From: Ruminococcus sp.
Lineage (GTDB): Bacteria; Bacillota; Clostridia; Oscillospirales; Ruminococcaceae
DNA: 62,754 nt
Reading direction: 5' to 3'
Assembly (NCBI GenBank): GCA_016288815.1
Contig: JAEELF010000062.1
Coordinates: forward strand, 1 to 62,754
The notes under the pieces were generated by a model, which was not told the DNA's origin, ran no database searches, and was given only the letters and a program-made list of their open reading frames with translations. Below are positions 34,060-45,614 of this stretch, piece after piece (position 1 is the stretch's first letter; every line of letters begins with the position of its first letter). Both the position numbers and the translations under genes were made by a program.

Positions 34060-34911
34060 TTGTTTGAAGATCTTTTTAATGTCGTAAAGAAACGTTTCAA
34101 CGACGGCGAGGACGAATTCAAGCCGCCGATGTTCAAATGCCCGAGATGTCAGGGTACGAGCCCGCTCTCACGCTACGAGGAGCTGCACAGGGTGTGTCCT
34201 GTGTGCGGGTACCACGGAAGACTCTCCGCGGCGGAGCGCATACAGATAACCGTCGATAAGGACAGCTTCCGCGAGCTCGATAAGGATATGGTGAGCGGCG
34301 ATCCGCTCAGCTTCCCTGAGTATCCCGAGAAGCAGAAGGAGCTGCGTGAGGTGACTGGGCTCAATGATGCGGTCATCACGGGCACTGCCACTATCAAGGG
34401 CTCAAAGACCGTCATCGGCGTCATGGATTCGCGCTATATGATGGGAAGTATGGGCAGCGTGGTCGGCGAGAAGATAACGCGCGCATTTGAGTATGCGACC
34501 GAGAACCATCTCCCCGTCATCATGTTCACGGCGTCCGGCGGCGCGCGTATGCAGGAGGGTATCGTCTCGCTCATGCAGATGGCGAAGACCTCCGGCGCGG
34601 TAAAGCTCCACAGCGACGCGGGCGGGCTCTACATCGCTGTCATGACCGACCCGACGACGGGCGGAGTTACGGCGAGCTTCGCTTCACTCGGCGATATCAT
34701 CATCGCTGAGCCGAAAGTGCTCATAGGCTTCGCGGGTAGGCGAGTCATCGAAAGCACGATACGTCAGCGCCTGCCGGAGGACTTCCAGCTCGCGGAATTC
34801 ATGCACGAGCACGGATTCGTCGATATGATAACCGACCGCAAGAAAATGCGCAGCACGCTCTCTCACCTGCTGAAGCTGCACGGCTATGCGGCGGAAGATA
34901 AGGAGGTCTGA
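34060..34911 (+). CDS. accD: Acetyl-CoA carboxylase carboxyltransferase beta subunit
   Basis: A 283-residue subunit. The N-terminal zinc ribbon is CPRCQGTSP then CPVCGYHGR, the hallmark of AccD. The crotonase-fold core follows, with FTASGGARMQEG (oxyanion-hole glycines) and FAGRRVIEST. The start is TTG at 34060; ATG is not available at a suitable place, and the ribosome binding site CAGGTG is weak, which may lower its translation relative to neighbours. It works as a heterotetramer with AccA, encoded next. Confidence 0.93.
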   Translation: MFEDLFNVVKKRFNDGEDEFKPPMFKCPRCQGTSPLSRYEELHRVCPVCGYHGRLSAAERIQITVDKDSFRELDKDMVSGDPLSFPEYPEKQKELREVTGLNDAVITGTATIKGSKTVIGVMDSRYMMGSMGSVVGEKITRAFEYATENHLPVIMFTASGGARMQEGIVSLMQMAKTSGAVKLHSDAGGLYIAVMTDPTTGGVTASFASLGDIIIAEPKVLIGFAGRRVIESTIRQRLPEDFQLAEFMHEHGFVDMITDRKKMRSTLSHLLKLHGYAAEDKEV

Positions 34912-34914
34912 GCT

Positions 34915-35721
34915 ATGGAGAACAGGAAAACTGCGTGGGAGCGTCTTCAGCTCATCCACACCAAGGGCAGACCGACCGTCCGCGACCTTATCCCGCAGAT
35001 ATTCACGGACTTCTATGAGATGCACGGCGACCGCGCCTTCGGCGACGATAAGGCTATCATCGGCGGCATTGCGCGTCTCGGCGGCACTCCGGTGACTATT
35101 GTCGCGGAGGTCAAGGGGCGCGATATCGACGAGAACAAGACCTGCAACTTCGCTATGCCACACCCTGAGGGCTACCGCAAGGCTCTGCGTCTCGCCAAGC
35201 AGGCGGAGAAGTTCCACAGACCGCTGATATGCTTCATCGACACGCCCGGCGCTTTCTGCGGCGTGGCAGCTGAGGAGAGAGGTCAGGGCGAGGCTATCGC
35301 CCGAAATATCGCGGAGTTCATGACCCTCCGCACACCTATCATCTCTATCGTGCTCGGTGAGGGCGGAAGCGGCGGCGCGCTCGCGCTCGGTGTCTGCGAT
35401 GAGCTCGCTATGCTCGAAAATGCCGAATATTCGGTGCTCTCGCCCCGCGGCTTTGCAAGTATCCTCTGGAAGGACGCTTCCCGTGAGCAGGAGGCAAGCG
35501 AAATAATGAAGATAACCGCCGAGGATATGGTCGCTCTCGGGGTCGCTGAAACTATCATCGAGGAGCCTCTCGGGGGCGCTCACAACGATTTAGACAAAAT
35601 TTCAGAGAATATCAAGGAATATTTGTCACAAAAAATTCCGGAAAAATGTAAAAAAGATATTGACGTTTTGCTGAAAGAACGTTATACTAAGTTTAGGAAA
35701 ATCGGTGAGTTCACAGAATGA
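34915..35721 (+). CDS. accA: Acetyl-CoA carboxylase carboxyltransferase alpha subunit
   Basis: A 268-residue subunit transferring the carboxyl group to acetyl-CoA. Family signatures are [32 protein letters not shown] and [12 protein letters not shown]. It is about 50 residues shorter than E. coli AccA at the N-terminus, common in Firmicutes. The ATG follows AAGGAGGTCTGAGCT at the accD stop. About 60 bases separate it from acpP. Confidence 0.93.
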   Translation: MENRKTAWERLQLIHTKGRPTVRDLIPQIFTDFYEMHGDRAFGDDKAIIGGIARLGGTPVTIVAEVKGRDIDENKTCNFAMPHPEGYRKALRLAKQAEKFHRPLICFIDTPGAFCGVAAEERGQGEAIARNIAEFMTLRTPIISIVLGEGGSGGALALGVCDELAMLENAEYSVLSPRGFASILWKDASREQEASEIMKITAEDMVALGVAETIIEEPLGGAHNDLDKISENIKEYLSQKIPEKCKKDIDVLLKERYTKFRKIGEFTE

Positions 35722-35780
35722 CCCGCTTTGTCCTTTTTTCGCACCGCGAAGAAAGAAATATGAATATGGAGGAAACAAAT

Positions 35781-36017
35781 ATGATTTTTGACAAGCTCAA
35801 GGATATTATCGCTGAGCAGCTCGGCGTTGAGGCTGACGAGGTAACTAATGAGGCAAACATCCAGGACGATCTCGGCGCTGATTCCCTCGACGTTGTTGAT
35901 CTTATCACTACTATCGAGGACGAGTTCGATCTCTCTATCCCCGATGAGGCCGTTGAGGAGATCAAGACTGTCGGCGATATCGTTAACTACATCGAGAAGA
36001 ACACCGACGCTGAATAA
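35781..36017 (+). CDS. acpP: Acyl carrier protein
   Basis: A 78-residue acidic helical protein carrying the growing acyl chain. The phosphopantetheine serine is in [10 protein letters not shown]. The frame is open to 35718, but ATG 35781 after GGAGGAAACAAAT gives the normal length; the extra residues would overlap the accA stop. It closes the operon, before a strong terminator. An Sfp-type transferase that could modify it is encoded at 53072-53611. Confidence 0.95.
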   Translation: MIFDKLKDIIAEQLGVEADEVTNEANIQDDLGADSLDVVDLITTIEDEFDLSIPDEAVEEIKTVGDIVNYIEKNTDAE

Positions 36018-36032
36018 TTTCCATGTACACGA

Positions 36033-36060
36033 AAAGCTCCCCATGGGGAGCTTTTTTTTG
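36033..36060 (+). terminator. Terminator of the fatty-acid operon
   Basis: AAGCTCCCC/GGGGAGCTT then TTTTTT. Confidence 0.92.
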
Positions 36061-36085
36061 TTTTTGGGAGGTGTGGGGTGGGTTC

Positions 36086-36391
36086 GTGCGACCGTCACCG
36101 GTCGCAGGGACATTTGTGCGTTGACGCAACAAGGGACGCCTTCTCTTACAGGGCGTCCCCTCTCGAAAAACGATTCACTGGATCGTTTTTCGATTCACCC
36201 CTTGCGAGGCGCCCTTCGGTTTCCGTGGGGCGCCGCCCCACCCCCCGCCAAAGGGGCAGTCGCCCCTTTGGAATCCCATTGCTGAAATTGCGTTCAACAA
36301 GTGTTCTGTATGCGATGTACGGGTATGGGTGTTGTTAAGAGTGAACGAGCTTGCGAGTGACAACGTGTCCGGGTGCAGTGTCACGCTGCCG
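36086..36391. repeat. Full-length composite palindromic repeat A-B-C-X-D-E
   Basis: In order: A (36086-36107, CGACCGTCACCGGTCG), B (GGGACGCC/GGCGTCCC), C (AAAACGATTCACTGGATCGT then a T run), a GC-rich segment X (GTGGGGCGCCGCCCCAC), D (36248-36285; CAAAGGGGCAGTCGCCCCTT then GGAATCCCATTGCTGA) and E (36306-36390, ending GCAGTGTCACGCTGC). The same order is seen at 45088-45417. The copy fills the space between the convergent acpP and guaB units; no gene is seen. Confidence 0.82.
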
Positions 36392-36403
36392 CCTGATACC
36401 TGA

Positions 36404-36430
36404 AAAGGACGACCCGGGGGTCGTCCTTTT
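36404..36430 (-). terminator. Terminator of guaB
   Basis: On the minus strand AAAGGACGACC/GGTCGTCCTTT followed by TTC; adjacent to the guaB stop. Confidence 0.8.
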
Positions 36431-36434
36431 ATCA

Positions 36435-37925
<1,491 letters not shown>

Positions 37926-37959
37926 TCAGTGAATCAAATTTCCTCTGGTTATTATATTA

Positions 37960-37988
37960 ATGATACTCTATTTTCGCGTCTCTGTCAA
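37960..37988 (-). promoter_or_regulatory. Promoter of guaB
   Basis: Minus strand TTGACA (37988-37983), 17-base spacer, TATCAT (37965-37960). Confidence 0.72.
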
Positions 37989-38081
37989 GTACTCGGCACT
38001 GTGAAAGCGCATAGAAAAAACCTGCCAGACCGTGCCGATATTTGTTGATTTTGACATTGGGGATGAGGAGTATCAAACGGC

Positions 38082-38213
38082 GTGCGACCGTCACCGGTCG
38101 CAGGGCGGAGGATCCGACGCGGCAGCAAGGAGATGCCCTTCGGTTTTCGTGGGGCGCTGCCCCACACCCCGTCAAAGGGTCAGTCGACCCTTTGGAATCC
38201 CTTTGTTGGGGTG
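38082..38213. repeat. Partial composite repeat A-X-D
   Basis: Module A (38082-38103), segment X (GTGGGGCGCTGCCCCAC) and module D (CAAAGGGTCAGTCGACCCTT then TGGAATCCCTTTGTTG). Modules B and C are missing between A and X compared with 36086-36391. Confidence 0.75.
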
Positions 38214-38263
38214 TAGGGGTCGACCGGAGCATTAGATGGGTTTGTGGGCCAGGTTTGATATGT

Positions 38264-38290
38264 AAAAAAGGCTGGTGTTTCCACCAGCCC
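38264..38290 (-). terminator. Terminator of the lipoprotein operon
   Basis: Minus strand GGCTGGTG/CACCAGCC hairpin followed by TTTTTT. Confidence 0.88.
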
Positions 38291-38297
38291 TTGGATC

Positions 38298-39029
38298 TCA
38301 GACAACGTATGCCTTGCCGTCTATCGTATAAATGTACAGGTATATATAGCTCTGTCCGACCGCAGGATTAAGCTGTCGGCTGCCTTCGCCGTCAAGTGAG
38401 TACATTCCTGTCATCGCAAGCCTCTTGCGGCTCGTCACCTTGCTCAGCGCGGTGCTGTCCGCGGCTTCGAGCTTTGCGTCCATGTCAGCGAAGCTCTTCT
38501 CGTCGGTGGTCTCGTCGTCGATGCCCTCGACCATGAGGTAGTTTATCTTGAAGTCACCGTCTGTGCTGATACCGTCGTTCGTGTAGAGATAGTCCGAGAT
38601 GAGCCCCGAGATAGTGTCGTGGTACCACTTCATGTACTCGTTCGTGTCTGTGTAGCCCGCTTTCCCGCAGACTTCGCTGAACATCCCCGGATAGTAGGCT
38701 GCTTCCATTGCTGCGCCGTCGCTGTTGTTCAGTGCGTCGAAGTACTCCGTCGCCTTGTATATCTCCGGGAACTTGCCGTCCTCGTTCGTGAAGAAGCGGT
38801 GGTCGAACTCTATCGTGATGAGCGCATCCTCGTCGTAGTCGTGCCTGAGCTGGGTCAGGGTAGCGCCGTAGGGCATATCCTCCTCAGCCATATCGCCCTG
38901 CGGTCCGCCGCCTACGAGGTTATTGGCGTCGCTCACGGACGATTCCGCTGCTTTGCTGCATGATACCGCTCCGCACGCAAGCACTAATGCGCACACTGCT
39001 GCTGCGCTCCTTATTATCCAGTTTTTCAT
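38298..39029 (-). CDS. Small predicted lipoprotein, unknown
   Basis: A 243-residue predicted lipoprotein. The signal peptide (MKNWIIRSAAAVCALVLACG) ends in VSCSKAA with the lipidated cysteine about residue 25. The mature part is acidic with a pattern of helices and ends in short strands around IYLYIYTIDGKAYVV. No named family is recognised, but length, composition and the C-terminal YIYTIDGKAYVV resemble the next gene's end (EIIFAEKDGKYYVFG), so they may share a fold. The start at 39029 follows GAGGGACCAAT; the frame is open 17 codons upstream. It is last in an operon of lipoproteins. Confidence 0.7.
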   Translation of the reverse strand: MKNWIIRSAAAVCALVLACGAVSCSKAAESSVSDANNLVGGGPQGDMAEEDMPYGATLTQLRHDYDEDALITIEFDHRFFTNEDGKFPEIYKATEYFDALNNSDGAAMEAAYYPGMFSEVCGKAGYTDTNEYMKWYHDTISGLISDYLYTNDGISTDGDFKINYLMVEGIDDETTDEKSFADMDAKLEAADSTALSKVTSRKRLAMTGMYSLDGEGSRQLNPAVGQSYIYLYIYTIDGKAYVV

Positions 39030-39042
39030 ATTGGTCCCTCCG

Positions 39043-39792
39043 TCAGCCGAAGACGTAGTATTTTCCGTCCTTTTCGGCAAAAATTATCTCAAATTCGCTC
39101 ACCAGCAGCGATTCCTCGCCGGTCCCGGTGTTCTCTGCAATGATAAAAAACAGCATATACTGGAAGTTGTTGTCGATCTCGTCCCTGACCTCGGCGTAAT
39201 AGTCGATGCCGAAATTGTTGTTCATGCGCTCGAAGAACTTCTCGATCGCCTGATCGCGGGTCTCGCCCTCAGGGAGCTCCGGAGTCTCGGCTCTCACGCG
39301 GGTCACGCGGAACTCGCCGCCCATGTTCACCTCGAGGTTGTCGCACTGCGTATTGAACGACTTTTCGAGGTCGTAGTCGTACTCCTTCTGGAGATACTCG
39401 TCGTACTTCTCCGCGTAGCTCGGGTAGACGATGTCGAGGTAGGCGTCGTAGTCCCTTTCGGCGTAGGCGGTGAAGTAGCGGTCCAGCGCGAGCATGACCT
39501 CCGCCGGGTACTCGCCGTCCTCGTAGTAGAGCTTTACGCCGTCGGGCGCAAGTCTGTAGCTGCCGAGCTCGGCTTCCTCCGCGCTCGGGTCGGGCGTGAT
39601 GAGCTCGCTCACCTCTCCCTCTGCCGGAAGCTGGGCGGGCTCAGCCTCACTGCCGCTCTGCGCGTCTGCTGACGTTTCAGCGCTCTGGGCAGGCTGATCT
39701 GCTACGGATAAGTTATTATCGCTGCACGCCATGAGCGGTGAACAGCATATGAGCGCAGCAAGGGCTGCGGCTATCCTTTTTGTTATCGTCAT
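39043..39792 (-). CDS. Predicted lipoprotein with C-terminal YYV strand, unknown
   Basis: A 249-residue predicted lipoprotein: signal peptide, then SPLMACSDNN with the lipidated cysteine about residue 22, and a Ser/Ala/Glu/Gln-rich linker (about 30-75). The globular part includes YFTAYAERDYDAYLDIVYPS, a helix pattern seen in NTF2-like or DUF4878-type lipoproteins, and ends KDGKYYVFG, which fits that fold. The start ATG at 39792 follows GGAGGTCTGCA. Function unknown; NTF2-like assignment is tentative. Confidence 0.7.
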   Translation of the reverse strand: MTITKRIAAALAALICCSPLMACSDNNLSVADQPAQSAETSADAQSGSEAEPAQLPAEGEVSELITPDPSAEEAELGSYRLAPDGVKLYYEDGEYPAEVMLALDRYFTAYAERDYDAYLDIVYPSYAEKYDEYLQKEYDYDLEKSFNTQCDNLEVNMGGEFRVTRVRAETPELPEGETRDQAIEKFFERMNNNFGIDYYAEVRDEIDNNFQYMLFFIIAENTGTGEESLLVSEFEIIFAEKDGKYYVFG

Positions 39793-39806
39793 TGCAGACC
39801 TCCGTA

Positions 39807-40478
39807 TCACTGGGCGAGCTTGCCCATTTCTGACGCCCACTGTGCTGTCTCAGAGCCCTCGGGTGCGTAGATCACGACGTTCGGGAGCTCCTCAAGTCCC
39901 CAGTTCTCGTAGGCGAGGGTCGGATTCTCGATGGTCAGCGAGGTGAGCGAATCGCAGGCGGTGAATGTCTCCTCCTGCACGCTCGTTACTGCGGCGGGGA
40001 TAGTTATTTCGGTGAGGCTCGTGCAGGCGATGAACGCTCCGCGGTCGATGTGAGTTACTCCCTCGGGGATATTCACGTACTCCAGTGCAGAGCAGTCCGA
40101 GAAGGCGCTCTCGCCGATACCGGTGATGGTGTCGGGGAGGGTCACGCTCGTCAGCTTGTACTTGAACTCGAATGCGTGGTCGTCGATAAAGGTGACCTTC
40201 ACGCCGTCTATCTCAGACGGCACCTCGACTACGGTATCCGTGCCGGTGTACTTGGTGATAGTCACTTCACCGTCGATGACCTCGTAGTCGTAGTCGTCGA
40301 CGGACTGGATATGCGCGACTCTCTCGGTGGGCTTTTCAGTCTCCTCCTCGTACTCCTCGGGTGCCTGTGTCTCAGCCTGCGTAGGAGCGGGGACGATAAC
40401 GTCATCTTTCTTGCTTCCGCAGGCGGCTGTGGGCAGTACTGCCATTATCGCCACTGCGGTCAGAACGAGCTTCTTCAT
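39807..40478 (-). CDS. Lipoprotein with BspA-type leucine-rich repeats
   Basis: A 223-residue predicted lipoprotein. The signal peptide ends TAACGSKK (cysteine about 20), followed by an acidic linker rich in Glu and Thr. From about residue 85 it has LRR_5 repeats: LTSVTLPDTITGIGESAFSD, LEYVNIPEGVTHIDRGAF, LTEITIPAAVTSVQEETF. Unlike the LRR protein at 19546 it lacks a dockerin, so it would be membrane-anchored rather than scaffold-bound. It is first of three lipoprotein genes in a row on the minus strand, each 14 bases or so apart. Confidence 0.82.
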   Translation of the reverse strand: MKKLVLTAVAIMAVLPTAACGSKKDDVIVPAPTQAETQAPEEYEEETEKPTERVAHIQSVDDYDYEVIDGEVTITKYTGTDTVVEVPSEIDGVKVTFIDDHAFEFKYKLTSVTLPDTITGIGESAFSDCSALEYVNIPEGVTHIDRGAFIACTSLTEITIPAAVTSVQEETFTACDSLTSLTIENPTLAYENWGLEELPNVVIYAPEGSETAQWASEMGKLAQ

Positions 40479-40535
40479 ATATGATATCTCCCTAATCTGC
40501 GATATGCATGATAGTTTTGTGTGCGTCTGATGAAA

Positions 40536-42365
<1,830 letters not shown>

Positions 42366-42423
42366 ATTTATCTCTCCTGAAAAATTCTTTTCTTTCCTTA
42401 TCCTGTTATCAATGGGTGCCGGT

Positions 42424-42876
42424 TCACACCACCGGCGGGTGCTGGTAGAGCCAGTCCACACGGTCTGTGCCCTGCGCTATGCGGTCTATGCTGCGCTTGG
42501 TGTAGTACCACTGGAGCTCGTCGCAGAAGTAGTCCTCCGGGAAAAGCTCAAAGTACTCGCGGAGGATATTGAATATCATCTCCTCGCAGCCGGATATGCT
42601 CTCGATGATGGCTACGCTGCTGAGGTCGGGAGCTATCTTGTCGTACTCCGGGACGGCGTCGGTGTCGCTGTAGAGCCACATCACGAAGCTCTTTTCTGAG
42701 CCGCTGCCCTCCGCTACTGAGCACACACAGCTCGTTTTGCCGTAGTAAAAACGCTCCGGGAACTTCACCGCGTAGCCGAGCTTTTCGCAGATACCTGTGA
42801 AAAGTGACTTCACCTCAGTGATATCGGTCTTTCTGAGCTCTTCGTTTTTCCTTAGAAATATTCCTGACAGACCCAT
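42424..42876 (-). CDS. Hypothetical protein, small globular
   Basis: A 150-residue soluble-looking protein with no family recognised. It starts MGLSGIFLRKNEELRKTDIT and has mixed alpha/beta character with several aromatic residues (FPERFYYGKTS, LQWYYTKRSIDRIAQG). The frame is clean, the ATG follows CAGGAGGAAATA, and it lies ahead of typA, with 58 bases between. The reading frame and ribosome binding site support it as a real gene; no function can be given. Confidence 0.65.
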   Translation of the reverse strand: MGLSGIFLRKNEELRKTDITEVKSLFTGICEKLGYAVKFPERFYYGKTSCVCSVAEGSGSEKSFVMWLYSDTDAVPEYDKIAPDLSSVAIIESISGCEEMIFNILREYFELFPEDYFCDELQWYYTKRSIDRIAQGTDRVDWLYQHPPVV

Positions 42877-43023
42877 ATTTCCTCCTGTGATTTTCAGTTA
42901 TTTATGAGCATTGGGCGCCCACTGAGTCTTACAAACTCGATATTTCTCTGCACATTTCTGCGATTTTTCCGTGCAAAACCTCTTTTTGTCCTTACATAAA
43001 AAAAACCCTGCGCACGCAAGGAA

Positions 43024-43061
43024 TAAAAATATAAACAAACGCCCCGAATCATCGGGGCGTT
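43024..43061 (-). terminator. Terminator after tRNA-Tyr
   Basis: GCCCCG/CGGGGC hairpin (43041-43058) followed on the minus strand by GTTTGTTTATATTTTT. Confidence 0.82.
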
Positions 43062-43063
43062 GC

Positions 43064-43149
43064 TGGTGGGAGAGGGTGGATTCGGACCACCGAAGTTAAA
43101 GAACAACAGATTTACAGTCTGCCCCCTTTGGCCACTCGGGAACTCTCCC
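43064..43149 (-). tRNA. tRNA-Tyr (anticodon GTA)
   Basis: 86 bases including CCA, minus strand. Acceptor GGGAGAG/CTCTCCC, anticodon loop CTGTAAA giving GTA, and the long variable arm expected of tRNA-Tyr. Confidence 0.93.
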
Positions 43150-43170
43150 ATTATTGATGTTTGGATCTAT

Positions 43171-43246
43171 TGGAGCTGGTGGACGGACTCGAACCCCCGA
43201 CCTGCTGATTACAAATCAGCTGCTCTACCAACTGAGCTACACCAGC
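43171..43246 (-). tRNA. tRNA-Thr (anticodon TGT)
   Basis: 76 bases including CCA, minus strand. Acceptor GCTGGTG, anticodon loop TTTGTAA giving TGT, T loop TTCGAGT. It is 21 bases ahead of tRNA-Tyr and probably cotranscribed. Confidence 0.94.
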
Positions 43247-43353
43247 GTTTAACGCTTGATTATTATATCACACTTTTTTGAGTTTGTCAAGTACTTTTTT
43301 GAAATTTTTTCGTGTTTTCTAAAAATCGTGAGGATTTTTCTGGGGGGATATGC

Positions 43354-43440
43354 GTGCGACCGTCACCGGTCGCAGGGAAAACCTTGAGAGTGAGCGCGCG
43401 AAGCAAGCGGCACCGTGTCCGCCCGCGCGGGATCAACCAC
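43354..43440. repeat. Partial composite repeat A-E between tRNA genes
   Basis: Module A (43354-43375) followed by an E-like part (GAGAGTGAGCGCGCGAAGC and CGTGTCCG) and a GCCCGCGCGGG palindrome. The stretch to 43537 holds no gene. Confidence 0.6.
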
Positions 43441-43537
43441 GCGATAAAACTGCGTCCTCAGGATCAGGTCAGCCGCAGAGGTTACTTGCGTCACGCAAAC
43501 ACCCGGACGCGTCATGCGGTCAAGCCGGCTCAGCTTG

Positions 43538-43614
43538 TGGTCGAGGCGACAGGACTCGAACCTGCGGCATCTTGGTCCCAAACCAAGCACTCTACCAAAC
43601 TGAGCTACGCCTCG
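43538..43614 (-). tRNA. tRNA-Pro (anticodon TGG)
   Basis: 77 bases including CCA, minus strand. Acceptor CGAGGCG/CGCCTCG, anticodon loop TTTGGGA giving TGG, T loop TTCGAGT. Confidence 0.94.
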
Positions 43615-43756
43615 TAATCCGTTCAAAAGTCCTGACGGACAGCTTTCTCATTATACCAAAGCCGGCCACAATTGTCAAGACAGCTCGCGATTTTCGTATA
43701 TCTGCACGATTTTCTCCGCGCCCTCTCCCTCCTTTTTCGGCAGCTTGTATACCAGA

Positions 43757-43782
43757 CAAAAAGAGAGGGGTCGCCCCCTCTC
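43757..43782 (-). terminator. Terminator of the small acidic membrane protein gene
   Basis: GAGAGGGG/CCCCTCTC hairpin followed by TTTTTG on the minus strand. Confidence 0.85.
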
Positions 43783-43798
43783 CATATTTCTCTATCGC

Positions 43799-44083
43799 TC
43801 AGTCCTTGATGTCCTCTACGGCATCCTTGACTGCGTCCTTGACGTCCTCAACAGCCTCTTCTACTTCTTCTGCTACGTCCTCTGCTGCGCCCTTGAGATC
43901 CTCGGCTGCGGACTCCTCTGTGATCTCAAAATCAATATTTGTATCCTCGCCGAAATCAGCGCCGTCGTCGTACTCGTCCTCGAAGTCGTCGTCCTCGTCC
44001 TTGTTCTTCATGTACTGGGCTGCTGCGTAACCGGCTGCAGCGGCTGCACCGGCTGCAAGAATAGCGATCAAAAACTTACTCAT
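43799..44083 (-). CDS. Small YtxH-like membrane protein with acidic helical tail
   Basis: A 94-residue protein. An N-terminal membrane segment (MSKFLIAILAAGAAAAAGYA) is followed by a strongly acidic stretch (DEDDDFEDEYDDG) and a long amphipathic alternating K/E/D helix (EEAVEDVKDAVKDAV). It resembles YtxH-type and coiled-coil stress proteins of Firmicutes by layout, but the acidic middle is not typical. The ATG at 44083 follows AGAGGATTTTACA; the frame opens eight codons earlier. A stop and strong terminator follow closely. Function unknown. Confidence 0.72.
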   Translation of the reverse strand: MSKFLIAILAAGAAAAAGYAAAQYMKNKDEDDDFEDEYDDGADFGEDTNIDFEITEESAAEDLKGAAEDVAEEVEEAVEDVKDAVKDAVEDIKD

Positions 44084-44201
44084 TGTAAAATCCTCTTTTC
44101 TCCGCAAGAATCTTTAAGTAATCAAGTTTACCGAACCGCTTGCGACCGGTCTGCGATAAGCTGTATTCATTATAACACACTCTTTTCTGAATTTCAACAC
44201 C

Positions 44202-44924
44202 TTACATATTATTTGTTAAAAACATCAAAATTGAGACCGCTGTTATTGGTGCAGTTTCACAACGAAGTATCCTTTTGCCCAGCCAGACCTGCTGCGCTCC
44301 GGCGGCGACTGCTGCCTCCGCTTCCTCGCGGTCGAAGCCGCCCTCGCTGCCGATAAGAAGTCCCACTGTGCGGGCGTCGGTGAGCTCGGTCTCGCCGAAG
44401 CGGCGTCCGCCCTCCTCTTCATATAGTATTATGCTGCGGTCGAGCCCGCTCATCATCTCCAGCGCGCGTTTGTAGCTCACTATCGGGGAGACTGTCGGGA
44501 TCATGCCGCGTCCGGACTGCTTTGCCGCTTCCTCCGCTATCTTTTGCAGGCGCGGCAGCTTCTTCGCGAAGTCACGCTCGTCCGGGCGCGAGATGCACCT
44601 GCGGGTCAGTACCGGGACGATCTCCGAGACGCCCAGCTCCACGCATTTCTGGATTATGAATTCGAGCTTGTCGAGCTTCGGCACCGCCTGAAACAGCGTT
44701 ATCCGCACGCTCGGCTCTGCGGCACAGATGTGCTTTTCGCGAAGGGTCAGATATACGCTGTCCGGCGTGATACCAGCGATGTCGCAGACGTAGTCCACGC
44801 CCGCGCAGCACACCGTTATCCCCTCCCCCACCCTCATGCGCAGCGAACGTCCGATGTGGTTCGCGTCGCTGCCCGTCAGGATGATGTTGTTTTCGTCTAT
44901 CTCGTTCGTGAAAAATCTTGGCAT
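44202..44924 (-). CDS. rsmE: 16S rRNA (uracil1498-N3)-methyltransferase
   Basis: A 240-residue SPOUT-class methyltransferase acting on U1498 of 16S rRNA. The N-terminal PUA-like part begins MPRFFTNEIDENNIILTGSD, and the knotted SAM-binding C-terminal part has LLIGSEGGFDREE and VWLGKRILRCETAPI, both family-specific. Length is normal. It is monocistronic as far as can be seen; a gene-free stretch of about 690 bases filled with repeats separates it from the cellulase gene. Confidence 0.92.
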   Translation of the reverse strand: MPRFFTNEIDENNIILTGSDANHIGRSLRMRVGEGITVCCAGVDYVCDIAGITPDSVYLTLREKHICAAEPSVRITLFQAVPKLDKLEFIIQKCVELGVSEIVPVLTRRCISRPDERDFAKKLPRLQKIAEEAAKQSGRGMIPTVSPIVSYKRALEMMSGLDRSIILYEEEGGRRFGETELTDARTVGLLIGSEGGFDREEAEAAVAAGAQQVWLGKRILRCETAPITAVSILMFLTNNM

Positions 44925-45039
44925 TCTATATCCCGTCCGTTCCCTGGTTTATGTTGTCAGTATAGCACATCAGGGGGGGATTGTCAATGGCAGGTGCCCG
45001 GGGGGGCGTGAATTGGCGGGACGCCGGGGCGGGCAGGAA

Positions 45040-45417
45040 AATTTTGTAGGGGCGACCCTTGCGGTCGCCCGCGCGGTCGTTTCATGCGTGCGACCGTCAC
45101 CGGTCGCAGGGTGGTTGATTCGATGCGCAGCAAGGGGACGCCTTCTCTTACAAGGCGTCCCCTCTTGCAAAACGATTCACTGGATCGTTTTGCAATTCAC
45201 CCCTTGCGAGGCGCCTTTCAGATTGTTTCGCTTCGCCTTAAAAACTGAAAGCGAAGCGACCAGAGGCGCTGCCTCTGGTCTCCGCCAAAGGGTCAGTCGA
45301 CCCTTTGGAATCCCATTGCTGATTAGTTCCGTATGCGATGTACAAGTAACGCCTTCAATGAGAGTGAGCGAGCGAATCAAGCGGCAACGTGTCCGGGTGC
45401 AGCGTCACGCTGCCGTC
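45040..45417. repeat. Full-length composite palindromic repeat G-A-B-C-X-D-E
   Basis: Module G (45050-45072), A (45088-45109), B (GGGGACGCC/GGCGTCCCC), C (AAAACGATTCACTGGATCGT then TTTGC), a longer X with TTTCAGATTGTTTCGCTTCG and a CCAGAGGCGCTGCCTCTGG hairpin, D (45284-45322) and E (45326-45416, ending GCAGCGTCACGCTGC). Same order as 36086-36391. It fills 44925-45530; no gene is seen. Confidence 0.82.
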
Positions 45418-45522
45418 AAGTGTCAAATTCGTTTTCCGACGTGTCACATTCGCCAAAAATCCATGTCTCCATTTGACAAAACCGACGAAATCGTGCATAA
45501 AATCCGATTTGTTCACAGAATA

Positions 45523-45553
45523 TTAACAAAGTAATGAACAAATATGGTATAAT
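45523..45553 (+). promoter_or_regulatory. Likely promoter of the GH9 cellulase
   Basis: TATAAT (45548-45553) is clear; TTAACA (45523-45528) is a possible -35 but the spacer would be 19 bases, so the promoter may need an activator. Confidence 0.45.
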
Positions 45554-45614
45554 TACAATGTATAGGTGTCCGGACACGCCGGGCTCCACACACCTCCCAA
45601 GGAAGGAACATGAC

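Noticed and set aside
43312..43617. Plus-strand open frame through the tRNA-Pro gene
   Set aside because: It reads repeat DNA and the reverse complement of a tRNA; no coding support.
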